Part shown: positions 23,912-35,807 of the stretch, piece by piece | Layout: each line of letters opens with the position of its first letter | How positions within the stretch are numbered: the first letter of the stretch is position 1 | Source: Lachnospiraceae bacterium | Lineage (GTDB): Bacteria > Bacillota_A > Clostridia > Lachnospirales > Lachnospiraceae | Direction: 5' to 3' | Assembly (NCBI GenBank): GCA_016287765.1 | Contig: JAEEWS010000006.1 | Span: 25,780-89,779 of the forward strand | Length of the DNA: 64,000 nt | Notes under the pieces: generated by a model | Seen by the model: only the letters and a program-made list of their open reading frames with translations | What the model was told of the DNA's origin: nothing | Databases searched by the model: none | Translations under genes and position numbers: made by a program

Positions 23912-26833
23912 TTACAAAAGAGCTTCCACAGTCTTAAACAAATCCCTGCACTCTTCCACATTTTCGGAAGCCCCGATAACGCATATGTTTCCTGTATCCA
24001 ATACGGCACGGACAAGAGCAGCGGATCTTCTGATATCCTCAGACGTACAGTTAAGTGCTTCCGCACGTCTTTCCATTATATCCTCGTAGGTCTTCCCTGT
24101 CATATAAGCCGAGAATGATCTTTCTCCCGCCTGTCGGGGAGTCAGAGGAGCATCGATCCTACCGAAAGTTCCTATTATAGCCTTGGACATCTCTCTGTCA
24201 TCAGCTTCAAAATTCTCAAGATAATCCGTGATCTTCTCAAATATCTCGTTTGTTTCCCTGAGATGAGGATCTCTGTAGGATCCCAGGAACATATTTCCCG
24301 AATCCGCTGCAACATTGAACATTGCGCCATAAGCTCCGCCCTTCACACGGATCTCATTCCAAAGATAACCGTAGCTGAGCATGGACGAGAGGACTGACAA
24401 TACGCCGGAAGCCTTAAAGCCTGCCTTCTTGTAATTGCCGCCTCTTCCCACATACTGCACCTGTCCGGGAGTCTTGAAGCCCTCATTCTTAACCGAAGGA
24501 TGAAATCTGAGCACATTGGGCTGTCTCTTTGAAGGCAGCATTGCATATATACTCTCGATACCCTTCCTGCATTTATCAAGTCCTTCTTTATCGGCTATAA
24601 TGCTGACGATCAGATTTTCTCTGGTAAATATCTTTTCGGCAACGGCGTTGAACTTTTCTGCATATGCCTTGCCATCCCTGTCGTAATTATCCGTATATCT
24701 CTTAATGGCACGATAATAACCGACACCCGAGATCAGGTCATCGAACACACCTTCTTCGGAATCATATGCCTTGAGGCGGATGGATGCAATCTTGGAACCG
24801 TTGCTCATGAGACGGGATTCTATAATGGATCTGTTTTCCAGCGCGATCTCACGGTCTCTCTTAAGGTCTGTATATTTCGATCCGGAAATGATCTCTCTGA
24901 TAAGCTCAAAGGTCTTATCGATCTGATCATAGAGACAGGATCCGGAAACATATAAAACAGGAGTAAATTTATTATAATCCTTTGAATCCGTGTAATAATC
25001 AAGAGATGGACTAATGCCGCCGGTATACATGTTGATCTCGTCGTTCAGTTCACTGTAGGAGTGAAGGTTTGTATCCACAAGACCGAGCATGTCATTGATA
25101 AGCAGGGCATATATCATCTCGTCACCGGTAAGACAGCTTATCTTAAAGTTCAATTTGATATAGGCAATACCGTTGGTATCGTAATCATGCCAGATCACAT
25201 CTCCAAGATAAGGCATAACCTTCTCATTCATGAATTTTTTGCTTTCCTTCTTTATGTCGGAGATCTCCAGAAGCGGGATCTTCTTCATATCCTCCTCAGG
25301 AGAAGGCTCAGCCTGATACTTCTTAAGTTTTGCCGTATCGGCAATGAGCTTTTCTATCTCTTCCTTTGAAAGGGATGCTTTGTAATCCTTAAGCTTTTGG
25401 GTAAGCTCCTTCTTTTTATCATCATTAAGCCCTACCTTGGGCTTAAGTGTGAGAAGGACACCATGTTCGGCATTAAGGAAATACTTTTGGATCAGTTCTT
25501 CGAACCAGCCTGTACCCACCTTTTTACGAAGCTCATTGTAAGCTTCTCCCATATGCATGGTATTAAATACCATATCATCGTTATAAAGCCAGGTGGAAAG
25601 GGCTGTGATACCGTACATGAGTCCCTTGGGATAGCCGCCGAAGTCAGCTTCTCTGTATTTAAATTCCTGAGAATTGATGGCTGCATTTATGGTATTTACA
25701 CTCAAGCCTTCCTTAACACACCTTTCAAGGCTGTCCTTTAAGATCTTTCTGAACTTTTCCTCAAGACCCGGCTTACCGTTCTTAACGCCCACAACAAAGT
25801 AGGGCTGGAGACATTCTCCGTCGTAGTAATCCACCACATCATCGCCAATGCCCGCATCGATAAGAGCCTGACGAACAGGTGCTCCGGGTGCTCCGAAAAG
25901 GCAATAATCCAATACTTCAAAGCCAAGTCCCTTAAGAAGGTCCTGATTGTCTCCCGCAAACACGCTTAAGGAATAATAAACGCCTTTTCCGTCTTCTCTT
26001 TCTTCATCCACGGAATAAAACATCTCCTTGGTCTTAATAGTTCCGAAGGGCTTCTGTACTTTAATGGAAGAATCCACTTCGATCCTGTCAAAGGAAGAAA
26101 GGTACTCTTCATCCATCCAGGAAAGCTGTTCCTCCACGTCCACATCTCCGTAAAGCCAGATGTAACTGTTGGAGGGATGATAAAAGGTCTTATGGAAAGC
26201 TCTGTACTCTTCTATGGAAAGCTCGGGGATCACTTCCGGATCTCCGCCTGATTCAACACCATATTCCGTATCCGGGAAAAGCACATCCATTCCTCTTCTG
26301 GAAAAAATGGAATCAGGATTGGAAAAAACGCCCTTCATTTCGGAATAAACAACACCGTTTATCTTAACGTCATCATCTTCATTGTCCAGTTCGTAATGCC
26401 ATCCTTCCTGTTTGAAGATCTCATCCACCTTATGAAGATTAGGATGAAAAACCGCATCCAGATACACGTTCTCCAGATTTCTGAAATCCTTGTCATTGCA
26501 GCTGGCAACAGGATACATGGTCTTATCGGCGGAGGTAAAAGCATTAAGGAACGTATTCAGCGAACCTTTTATAAGCTCAACAAAAGGATCCTTTGCGGGG
26601 AACTTCTCGGATCCGCAAAGAACCGTATGCTCTGTAATATGTGCCACACCTGTGGAATTCTTGGGAGGTGTCTTGAAGCTTATGCAAAACACCTTGTTTT
26701 CATCATTGTTTTTAACAACGCCAATACGGGCACCCGTCTTCTTGTGTCTGAACAAAAAGCCTGTGCCCTTAACGTCAGCCAGTTCCTCACTTCTTAAGAG
26801 TTCATAGCCGGGAATATTATTAAATTGATCCAT
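23912..26833 (-). CDS. M16C-type insulinase family zinc metallopeptidase
   Basis: Large two-halved peptidase (973 residues) like PreP/presequence proteases, degrading short peptides inside a closed chamber. The inverted zinc motif is H65-I-T-E68-H69 in VAHITEHTVLCGS, with a downstream glutamate expected around residues 140-150. The conserved R/Y substrate-gripping region appears near the C-terminus (GGAYGAMFNVAADSG). There is no signal peptide, so it is cytoplasmic. It overlaps the PilZ gene by 14 bases and precedes era, suggesting one transcript PilZ-M16-era-recO. Confidence 0.93.
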   Translation of the reverse strand: MDQFNNIPGYELLRSEELADVKGTGFLFRHKKTGARIGVVKNNDENKVFCISFKTPPKNSTGVAHITEHTVLCGSEKFPAKDPFVELIKGSLNTFLNAFTSADKTMYPVASCNDKDFRNLENVYLDAVFHPNLHKVDEIFKQEGWHYELDNEDDDVKINGVVYSEMKGVFSNPDSIFSRRGMDVLFPDTEYGVESGGDPEVIPELSIEEYRAFHKTFYHPSNSYIWLYGDVDVEEQLSWMDEEYLSSFDRIEVDSSIKVQKPFGTIKTKEMFYSVDEEREDGKGVYYSLSVFAGDNQDLLKGLGFEVLDYCLFGAPGAPVRQALIDAGIGDDVVDYYDGECLQPYFVVGVKNGKPGLEEKFRKILKDSLERCVKEGLSVNTINAAINSQEFKYREADFGGYPKGLMYGITALSTWLYNDDMVFNTMHMGEAYNELRKKVGTGWFEELIQKYFLNAEHGVLLTLKPKVGLNDDKKKELTQKLKDYKASLSKEEIEKLIADTAKLKKYQAEPSPEEDMKKIPLLEISDIKKESKKFMNEKVMPYLGDVIWHDYDTNGIAYIKLNFKISCLTGDEMIYALLINDMLGLVDTNLHSYSELNDEINMYTGGISPSLDYYTDSKDYNKFTPVLYVSGSCLYDQIDKTFELIREIISGSKYTDLKRDREIALENRSIIESRLMSNGSKIASIRLKAYDSEEGVFDDLISGVGYYRAIKRYTDNYDRDGKAYAEKFNAVAEKIFTRENLIVSIIADKEGLDKCRKGIESIYAMLPSKRQPNVLRFHPSVKNEGFKTPGQVQYVGRGGNYKKAGFKASGVLSVLSSMLSYGYLWNEIRVKGGAYGAMFNVAADSGNMFLGSYRDPHLRETNEIFEKITDYLENFEADDREMSKAIIGTFGRIDAPLTPRQAGERSFSAYMTGKTYEDIMERRAEALNCTSEDIRRSAALVRAVLDTGNICVIGASENVEECRDLFKTVEALL

Positions 26834-27191
26834 TCTCTTCTGCCTTTCTTTCGAAGTCGTCGAAAATATAGCTCAGTACAGAGGCAAGTCCGATAAATGT
26901 GCAACCGTAAGCATATTCACCGTCTTCTTTTTCTTGCTTTCTGATGATCTGAACAACACAGAAGAGTACATTTTCGCTGTCACCAAGTTCAAGCTTCGCA
27001 TTGAAATAGTAATCAACGGGGAAATCGCCCTTTGACCTGAAACCGATTCCCTGTCTTGAAACATCCGTTACCGTAATGGGAACGGCTGTTTCGATCTTTT
27101 CAATATCCGCTTGCTTGAAAAGTTTGGAAATCGCAAGTTCAAGTCTGACAGGTATTCTTTTACTTCTACGTTTTTCAACTATGTCAGACAT
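26820..27191 (-). CDS. PilZ domain protein, probable cyclic di-GMP receptor
   Basis: A 123-residue single-domain protein. The two cyclic di-GMP signatures are visible: the arginine-rich KRRSKRIPVRLEL near the N-terminus and DVSRQGIGFRS (D/NxSxxG) around residues 44-54. PilZ proteins of this kind tie motility or secretion to cyclic di-GMP. No output domain is fused to it and no diguanylate cyclase is in the window, so the target is unknown. It sits 20 bases downstream of guaB. Confidence 0.88.
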   Translation of the reverse strand: MSDIVEKRRSKRIPVRLELAISKLFKQADIEKIETAVPITVTDVSRQGIGFRSKGDFPVDYYFNAKLELGDSENVLFCVVQIIRKQEKEDGEYAYGCTFIGLASVLSYIFDDFERKAEENGSI

Positions 27192-27210
27192 ACCTTCTCA
27201 AACTCCTTTG

Positions 27211-28695
<1,485 letters not shown>

Positions 28696-28740
28696 TTATT
28701 TTACCTATTATAATCTCGAAAAAAAATTAAAGCAAGCAAC

Positions 28741-28777
28741 AAAAATGCTGTCATTCATTGTTAAAATGAATGACAGC
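28741..28777 (-). terminator. Terminator of the groESL-DUF6106 transcript
   Basis: A perfect 12-bp stem GCTGTCATTCAT/ATGAATGACAGC, followed on the minus strand by ATTTTTG, between the DUF6106-like gene and guaB. Confidence 0.9.
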
Positions 28778-28822
28778 GATTAGTGTATTTAATGACCTGT
28801 TTGACTGACCGTTCTGAAAGGC

Positions 28823-29326
28823 TTAGTATTCAACGACTTTCCTGGGGCCCTTTTGTTTCATTCTGCGGATCATATCCTCAGAAGGTTCAAAATAATACAT
28901 GGTATTCTGTTCACCTGCTGTGGTCACAAGTCCCCAGACTCTGGCGTTTTCCTCTCGGCTGGAGAAGTCTACTTTACGCACGCCTTCTCTGTTATATCCC
29001 GCAAGGGCATTGGATTTAACAGGTGCACATACAACCACCTGATCCATGTCAACCCGTGCCAGATGCTTACGTCTGTCGCCGTTCATGATCTTATCAAAAT
29101 CCAGCTGTCCGTCGCAAAAGACATATTCATACTCAACATTGAGCCTGGGAAAGTAGAAATAAGCTCCTATACCCAGTGCCACTCCTATAAGAAGTATCAA
29201 TGTCTGTCCGAAGAGAAATGCAGCCATAACACTTATTATTATGCCCAAAAAGAACACTGCCTTTATAACTGTGTCTCCGGCTGTTTTACGTTTCTTTGCT
29301 CTTGCTTCGCAGTAATTACCTTCCAT
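28823..29326 (-). CDS. DUF6106-like membrane protein
   Basis: Uncharacterised 167-residue protein with two closely spaced membrane helices at about residues 20-60 and a cytoplasmic domain rich in charged residues (CDGQLDFDKIMNGDRRKHLARVDMDQVVVC). Resemblance to DUF6106 proteins of Lachnospiraceae is from memory and not verified. It follows groEL by 36 bases and precedes a strong terminator, so it is probably the third gene of the groESL transcript; a link to folding stress is inference only. Confidence 0.75.
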   Translation of the reverse strand: MEGNYCEARAKKRKTAGDTVIKAVFFLGIIISVMAAFLFGQTLILLIGVALGIGAYFYFPRLNVEYEYVFCDGQLDFDKIMNGDRRKHLARVDMDQVVVCAPVKSNALAGYNREGVRKVDFSSREENARVWGLVTTAGEQNTMYYFEPSEDMIRRMKQKGPRKVVEY

Positions 29327-29362
29327 ATCCTGTCGTCCTATCTTTAATTATTTAGGCAAGTT

Positions 29363-30994
<1,632 letters not shown>

Positions 30995-31002
30995 TCATCT
31001 CC

Positions 31003-31290
31003 TTAGTCTTCTACAATTGCTACTATATCGCTCTGTTTAACAACAACAAATTCCTCGTTGCCGAGTTTTACTTCTGTTCCGGAATATTTGGAATAGATAA
31101 CCTTGTTTCCAACCTTAACCTGCATAGGTATTTCCTTGCCGTCAACCATTCCTCCGGGTCCTACAGCAATTACTTCAGCCTGCTGAGGCTTTTCCTGTGC
31201 CTGTCCGGGAAGAACGATCCCCGACTTTGTTGTTTCCTCAGCCTTAAGCTGCTTTAAAACCACCTTGTCACCCAACGGTACTAATCTCAT
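31003..31290 (-). CDS. groES: 10 kDa co-chaperonin GroES
   Basis: Heptameric lid of GroEL. Begins MRLVPLGDKVVLKQLKAEETTKSGIVLPGQAQEKPQ, with the mobile loop around SGIVLPG. The longer frame from 31341 runs into the CIRCE operator and lacks a binding site; ATG 31290 follows GGAGG and gives 95 residues, the usual length. Confidence 0.98.
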   Translation of the reverse strand: MRLVPLGDKVVLKQLKAEETTKSGIVLPGQAQEKPQQAEVIAVGPGGMVDGKEIPMQVKVGNKVIYSKYSGTEVKLGNEEFVVVKQSDIVAIVED

Positions 31291-31330
31291 ATTATTTTTC
31301 CTCCTTAGAGTCATTTCGATTATTCGGTTA

Positions 31331-31357
31331 TTAGCACTCATTTAATCTGAGTGCTAA
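31331..31357. promoter_or_regulatory. CIRCE operator (HrcA binding site)
   Basis: A perfect TTAGCACTC-N9-GAGTGCTAA inverted repeat, about 40 bases before the groES start. HrcA repressor binding here gives heat-shock control of groESL. No hrcA gene is in the window. Confidence 0.99.
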
Positions 31358-31369
31358 ACGCTGTAACAT

Positions 31370-31397
31370 ATATTAACACAAAACCCGAAAAAGTCAA
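31370..31397 (-). promoter_or_regulatory. groESL promoter
   Basis: TTGACT, 16 bases, TAATAT, placed immediately upstream of CIRCE so that the operator covers the transcription start. Confidence 0.75.
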
Positions 31398-31423
31398 CAT
31401 GATTATAAAAATTTTACTATTCT

Positions 31424-31459
31424 CAAAAAAACACCGGAGCCTATTGTGGACGCTCCGGT
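31424..31459 (-). terminator. Terminator overlapping the end of the DUF6062-like gene
   Basis: ACCGGAGC, an 11-base loop and GCTCCGGT, then GTTTTTTT on the minus strand. The upstream arm lies in the last codons of the gene. Confidence 0.85.
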
Positions 31460-32181
31460 TTGTAATAGATCGAATTCTGTTTGAGCATTGTGCGCTGTAT
31501 GGCATCCCTGGAATCCTTCCAGGGAGCATCCGTGTACCTGTAATCGAATTTATCGATGAACCAGGACAGGTCATCCCGCACCCTTTTCATATTATTAATA
31601 TAGATATCCGAGCATACCTTCGTGAACTCCTCTGCCCGGGATGCATCCATTTCGGATGAACATTTTTTAAGTATCAGACTGTAATGTTCATTGCAAAATC
31701 CCTTAGACTCTTTAAATCTCGAACGGAAATCGGAATCCGTAGAATACAGGTAGAACATGGTATCAATGTATCTGTCAAATACCTCATCTATCCTGGAACA
31801 GACATAACAGGTGCATTTAAGCCTGTCCAGATACTCAGACACCTTATTGCCGCTGTCCTCTCCCTTCTTAAAAAGGGACTTCTTTTTAACGGATCCCTGA
31901 CTTTTCTGTGCCTTTTCCACTTCACCTATCATGCGGTCCGCATGGGTCTTAAGCATAAGTGCCAGGCCAAGTCTGTTCCCCCGTTCATACATTTTCTCCA
32001 CATGTCTTTCACAAAACCCCATACGATCGGTAACCATTCTCACGTCATCTTCCATATAGCTGGGGCCCAGTGTAAACTCCAACGCACTTTCTTCTATGGA
32101 ATGATACATGGAACATATGGGGCATTCCGTTTTTTCATCAAAGGCTTCATTTACCGGAATAGTGTACAACTGTTCCTTCAT
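31441..32181 (-). CDS. Uncharacterised cysteine-rich protein, DUF6062-like
   Basis: A 246-residue cytoplasmic protein. It has two similar halves, each with a CxxC and a later Cys-x-x-His: ECPICSMYHSIEESALEF with GFCERHVEKMYERGNRLGLALML, and CTCYVCSRIDEVFDRYIDTM with GFCNEHYSLILKK. The pattern suggests two zinc sites from a duplication. Similarity to DUF6062 is from memory. Function unknown. It follows the DUF2225-like gene by two bases, and that gene also encodes zinc ribbons. Confidence 0.78.
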   Translation of the reverse strand: MKEQLYTIPVNEAFDEKTECPICSMYHSIEESALEFTLGPSYMEDDVRMVTDRMGFCERHVEKMYERGNRLGLALMLKTHADRMIGEVEKAQKSQGSVKKKSLFKKGEDSGNKVSEYLDRLKCTCYVCSRIDEVFDRYIDTMFYLYSTDSDFRSRFKESKGFCNEHYSLILKKCSSEMDASRAEEFTKVCSDIYINNMKRVRDDLSWFIDKFDYRYTDAPWKDSRDAIQRTMLKQNSIYYKPERPQ

Positions 32182-32183
32182 TA

Positions 32184-33038
32184 TCAGCTTTCCTTTCTTC
32201 CGGTAGCTTCGTAGATACGATCCTTCATATCCCTGGCCTTTTCCTTTATACGATCATTCACATTCTTCGCCGTGATAACCCTTGCACATAGGCGAAGCGC
32301 ATCGTCATATTTTCCGATCTTTCTTGCAAGCTCTGCAGAGAGATAAGTAACGGTAACTTCATCCATTCCGCACATGGGAAAGTTTTCTTTGGAAAATGCT
32401 TCCGTAAATCCCTCATAGGCATTTGTGATGGCTTCTTTTTCCTGATCTGCCAGATCTTTTCTGACTTTTTCAATGTTAGGGGTATTTGCCGGAAGGCTTT
32501 CGCTCTTTCCTCTTAAAAGCCATGCCATCTTGAGACAGGTGTAGGCCTTTTCGCTTGCCTTGCCCCTCTTTACTATAGCGCAGAGTAAGGCAAGCTTGTG
32601 TCTGGTAAGCGCATCATCATAAGTCATGATGTCTCCCGGCTCATCTATGCCTTTAAAAGCCCTGCATACGTTTTCTCGAAGCAATTTCATCTGTCCCGAG
32701 GTGGGATTGATGTTAAAATATCTGGTAAGCACGGAGTAACCGCAATAAGGGCAGGTAACCGCATCATACTTAAGCGTATCAAACTGATAACGTGGGCGAA
32801 GATCACTGTCCGAGCCTACCAGCTTCACCTTTCCGGTTCTAACGGTTCTCGCCTTATATTCTTTATCACAGACAGGACACTTATAGGTTTTATCAAAAAT
32901 AAAATCCTCTTCCCTAAGCTCTACCTGTTCTTTCTTTTTCTTTTGTGCGGCTTCAACCTTTGACTTCTCATCTTCAAAGATCTTTACTTCGGAAAGTCCG
33001 CTCATTCCGATATTTTCAAGTCCTGAGAGTAATCCCAT
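32184..33038 (-). CDS. DUF2225 family zinc-ribbon protein
   Basis: A 284-residue protein. A coiled-coil-like N-terminal stretch (KSKVEAAQKKKKEQVELREED) is followed by YKCPVCDKEYKARTVRTGKVKLVGSDSDLRPRY and VTCPYCGYSVL, two CxxC pairs that mark DUF2225. A helical repeat region (TPR-like, residues about 130-280) follows. The role is unknown; in other genomes the family is scattered without fixed partners. ATG 33038 behind GGAGG is chosen over the longer frame to 33080. Confidence 0.85.
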   Translation of the reverse strand: MGLLSGLENIGMSGLSEVKIFEDEKSKVEAAQKKKKEQVELREEDFIFDKTYKCPVCDKEYKARTVRTGKVKLVGSDSDLRPRYQFDTLKYDAVTCPYCGYSVLTRYFNINPTSGQMKLLRENVCRAFKGIDEPGDIMTYDDALTRHKLALLCAIVKRGKASEKAYTCLKMAWLLRGKSESLPANTPNIEKVRKDLADQEKEAITNAYEGFTEAFSKENFPMCGMDEVTVTYLSAELARKIGKYDDALRLCARVITAKNVNDRIKEKARDMKDRIYEATGRKES

Positions 33039-33133
33039 TGCTTTTCCTCCGGCTAAAACAGTAAATATACCGTATAACATTTTAAGTCAACAGCATTTAA
33101 AATTCAAGTAAAAATGCCATTAATAACCTTATA

Positions 33134-34273
33134 TTAATCTAAATTATGATCTTTCCGATATTTTGCAAGAAGGAGGTCCACCACTCTTCCGTAGCTTTCC
33201 ACTCCGTCATCCTGATCATTGGCCTTAAGATAGTTATCATTAAGCTCAGTGGTTACCTCTGATACCACCTTGGCCTTTTCAAACTGCTTCCAATATTCAC
33301 GATTTGCTTCCAGATCCAACCACATTCCCGGATCATAATGCTCGCTTATGGTCTTGGCATACAGATCCATGTTCTTTCCCGCCAAGGCATTTGCCGTGTA
33401 ATTAAAGGCAAGCATTGTACCCGAGTATCTGAGATCGTGGCTGTCCGAGTCCATACATACCATATAGGAGATAAAATTTGCCTCGTCTTCTCTTATAAAG
33501 CCTCTTAAATGTGCCAGTTCATGACACATGGTGGATCCGATCTCATAAGCGGTGATATCCACATCCACATTGGCTTCCATTGTCCAACAGGTGTAAAGCC
33601 CTATAATATTCGTATAGGACATGAGGTGGGAAAACATGACACACTTGGGTGCCGGATAAGGTCCCGAGAAGATGGGATATTTTTCCGAAAAACCTGCATA
33701 GGCTTTCTTGGCCTCTTTGCCCAGCATTTGCGGAGTATCCGGAAGTATATATACACCCTTATCGTTAAAAGTAGTGAGCTGTGCTCTCTCCTCTATTGCC
33801 GTATCCGCCAGTTCTCCCAAAAGGGCTGCCAGTTCCTCGGCGGAAGAATCTCTGGTCTCCAATTCAAAATAGGTACTTACGGGATATCTGTAATAGTTTA
33901 TGCCGCATCCGAAACAATAGAAGAACCAGATTACAGATCCCATACAAGCGGCATTTAATATAAACGTAAGGATCCGGTAAAGAAAATCCTTTTTGTTTTT
34001 GACCAGTTTTACAATAAAGCCTGCGATCAATGCTATTGCAAGAAACGGAGCCGTTATGATCATAAATTCAGCTACAGAAAAAGGGAAGATTCCGGTAATA
34101 GCGGATATACCCACGGACATCCATTTAAATATATGCCTGCCAAAGATCTCCTCGGCAAAAAAGCTGCTCTTCTCCGCGATTTTAAGACACACTTCACCTA
34201 TCACCGCCAAAAGGAGTATCAGCGTTCGTTTTCTTAAAAATGATCTTTTTAAGGTATCCTTTAAAGATTTCAT
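33134..34273 (-). CDS. DUF3810 family membrane zinc peptidase-like protein
   Basis: Three N-terminal membrane helices (about residues 15-35, 55-75 and 100-125) are followed by a domain with the metallopeptidase motif CHELAHLRGFIREDEANFISYM. This is an HExxH-type helix (HELAH) with a downstream glutamate in EDEANF. The arrangement matches DUF3810 membrane proteins, whose substrate is unknown. Its start overlaps the upstream histidine kinase stop by four bases, so the two are translationally coupled. Confidence 0.85.
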   Translation of the reverse strand: MKSLKDTLKRSFLRKRTLILLLAVIGEVCLKIAEKSSFFAEEIFGRHIFKWMSVGISAITGIFPFSVAEFMIITAPFLAIALIAGFIVKLVKNKKDFLYRILTFILNAACMGSVIWFFYCFGCGINYYRYPVSTYFELETRDSSAEELAALLGELADTAIEERAQLTTFNDKGVYILPDTPQMLGKEAKKAYAGFSEKYPIFSGPYPAPKCVMFSHLMSYTNIIGLYTCWTMEANVDVDITAYEIGSTMCHELAHLRGFIREDEANFISYMVCMDSDSHDLRYSGTMLAFNYTANALAGKNMDLYAKTISEHYDPGMWLDLEANREYWKQFEKAKVVSEVTTELNDNYLKANDQDDGVESYGRVVDLLLAKYRKDHNLD

Positions 34274-35577
34274 AGGCCTAGATTATCGTTTTCACCGGAG
34301 CCTTTCTTGGGAACATTCACGGTAACTATGGTACCCACCCCCACAATGCTCTCAACCTTCATTGTTGCATTGGACATGGCCTTAAGTCTGTCTCTTACAT
34401 TTTCCATACCGATGTGTTCCTTGCCGTCATCAGGTCTCTGACCGGTTTCAAATCCTATACCGTCATCCGAAATGGTGATCTCATAGGAATCGGCTTTTTC
34501 ACGGGTAGATATCTTAAGGGTCCCTGTCCCGGATGTTTTATTGCAGATACCGTGTTTAACGGCGTTTTCAGCCAAAGGCTGGATGGTAAGAGGCGGGATA
34601 AGAAAATCCGTAGCCTGAATGTCCATAATGACTTTCAATCTGTCATCAAAGCGCAGTTTTTCAAGTTCCAGATAGGTACTTACATGCTCCAGCTCACTGC
34701 TGAAAGGAACCGGCATACGTTTGTTGACGGAATCGATATTCTTACGCAGATATCTGGAGAAATTCAAAGTAGCTTTTTTTGCTTCCTGAGGATTTTTGTC
34801 ACAGAGAGCCGCAATGGTGGTCAGGCTGTTGTACATGAAATGGGGCTGGATCTGGCTCAGCATGATGGATATCCTGCTCTCTGCCAGCTCCTTTTGCTGT
34901 CTTTCAAGCAAAAAGGCCTGTTCCGACTTGATGTTAAAGAACAGAACATACACACCTATGGCCGCAAAGCAGAAAGAAACGGGCAGTCCTGTTTTGATCT
35001 GAATGAACACACCTATCAAAGGTAAGGAAATATGGATAAGCGTTCCCAGCCAGGCGTTTTTGTAAATGTTCGATCTGTATTTTATAAAAAGGAAAATATC
35101 AAAAATGACGGGAATTCCGGCCAAAATATATGCCACCAGATTAAAATCACCACTGACGTATTCATTTTTGGAATTTATGGTATAATAGAAACCGAACTTA
35201 AGATTGAGCAGTAACAGCAGTTCATAGATCGCTCCGTACTCAAACATTCCAAGCCTTACCATGTTCCTTTTGTAAGGAGCTATCTGAAGATAACAGCAAA
35301 GATAATTGGTGTAGATAAGAGCAAGGATGCCTCCCACTCCGAACTGGACATAAGCAGCCACCTTAAAGATATAAGGATACCAGGGCTGATCAAGACCGCG
35401 AAAAGCACAAAGGGGTATGTTGCTGATCAATTGTATGAAAACAACGGCACAAAGAAGTGAAAAGAAATAATCGGATCTGTCGTGCCGGTCATATTTAAAC
35501 AGATTATATATTAAGAGAATAAAGGTAAATATAGCACATGTATAACTAAGTGTGATTATCGTCTGTGGTGAGACCAT
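34270..35577 (-). CDS. LytS/YesM-type membrane sensor histidine kinase
   Basis: A 435-residue sensor with six or seven membrane helices in residues 5-205 and no large external domain. The kinase core has histidine in LSQIQPHFMYNSLTTIAAL, then LEKLRFDDRLKVIMDIQ, the N box PLAENAVKHGI and the G box DDGIGFETG. No LytTR or other response regulator is adjacent; the coupled downstream gene is the DUF3810 peptidase. The start follows GGAGG. Confidence 0.9.
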   Translation of the reverse strand: MVSPQTIITLSYTCAIFTFILLIYNLFKYDRHDRSDYFFSLLCAVVFIQLISNIPLCAFRGLDQPWYPYIFKVAAYVQFGVGGILALIYTNYLCCYLQIAPYKRNMVRLGMFEYGAIYELLLLLNLKFGFYYTINSKNEYVSGDFNLVAYILAGIPVIFDIFLFIKYRSNIYKNAWLGTLIHISLPLIGVFIQIKTGLPVSFCFAAIGVYVLFFNIKSEQAFLLERQQKELAESRISIMLSQIQPHFMYNSLTTIAALCDKNPQEAKKATLNFSRYLRKNIDSVNKRMPVPFSSELEHVSTYLELEKLRFDDRLKVIMDIQATDFLIPPLTIQPLAENAVKHGICNKTSGTGTLKISTREKADSYEITISDDGIGFETGQRPDDGKEHIGMENVRDRLKAMSNATMKVESIVGVGTIVTVNVPKKGSGENDNLGL

Positions 35578-35661
35578 TGCTTACCTCCCTGCCTCTAAAA
35601 TGTATAATGCGGATATCGCAGATCCATGTACTGGGACAAGATCGCTAAATCCGCATACTGA

Positions 35662-35732
35662 AGCAGGCGGCGGGAGTCGAACCCGTCTCGTCGGCTTGGG
35701 AAGCCAAAATTTTACCGATAAACCACGCCTGC
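35662..35732 (-). tRNA. tRNA-Gly (anticodon CCC)
   Basis: Acceptor GCAGGCG/CGCCTGC, anticodon stem TTGGC/GCCGA and loop TTCCCAA, 71 bases, CCA not encoded. The T stem has one mismatch at its base. Confidence 0.93.
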
Positions 35733-35746
35733 AAATTATAGGCATA

Positions 35747-35775
35747 AGTCTATCACAATCAGCGATTTTTCTCAA
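35747..35775 (-). promoter_or_regulatory. Probable promoter of tRNA-Gly
   Basis: TTGAGA, a 17-base spacer and TAGACT, about 15 bases before the tRNA. A TATAAT two bases before the tRNA is too close to be its -10. Confidence 0.5.
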
Positions 35776-35807
35776 CAACAAATTTATCAAATTACGGAGA
35801 GCAAGAA

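Noticed and set aside
35714..35721. Sigma-28-like -10 box (ACCGATAA) before the FliK-like gene
   Set aside because: It lies inside the tRNA-Gly gene and no TAAA is found at the right distance upstream.
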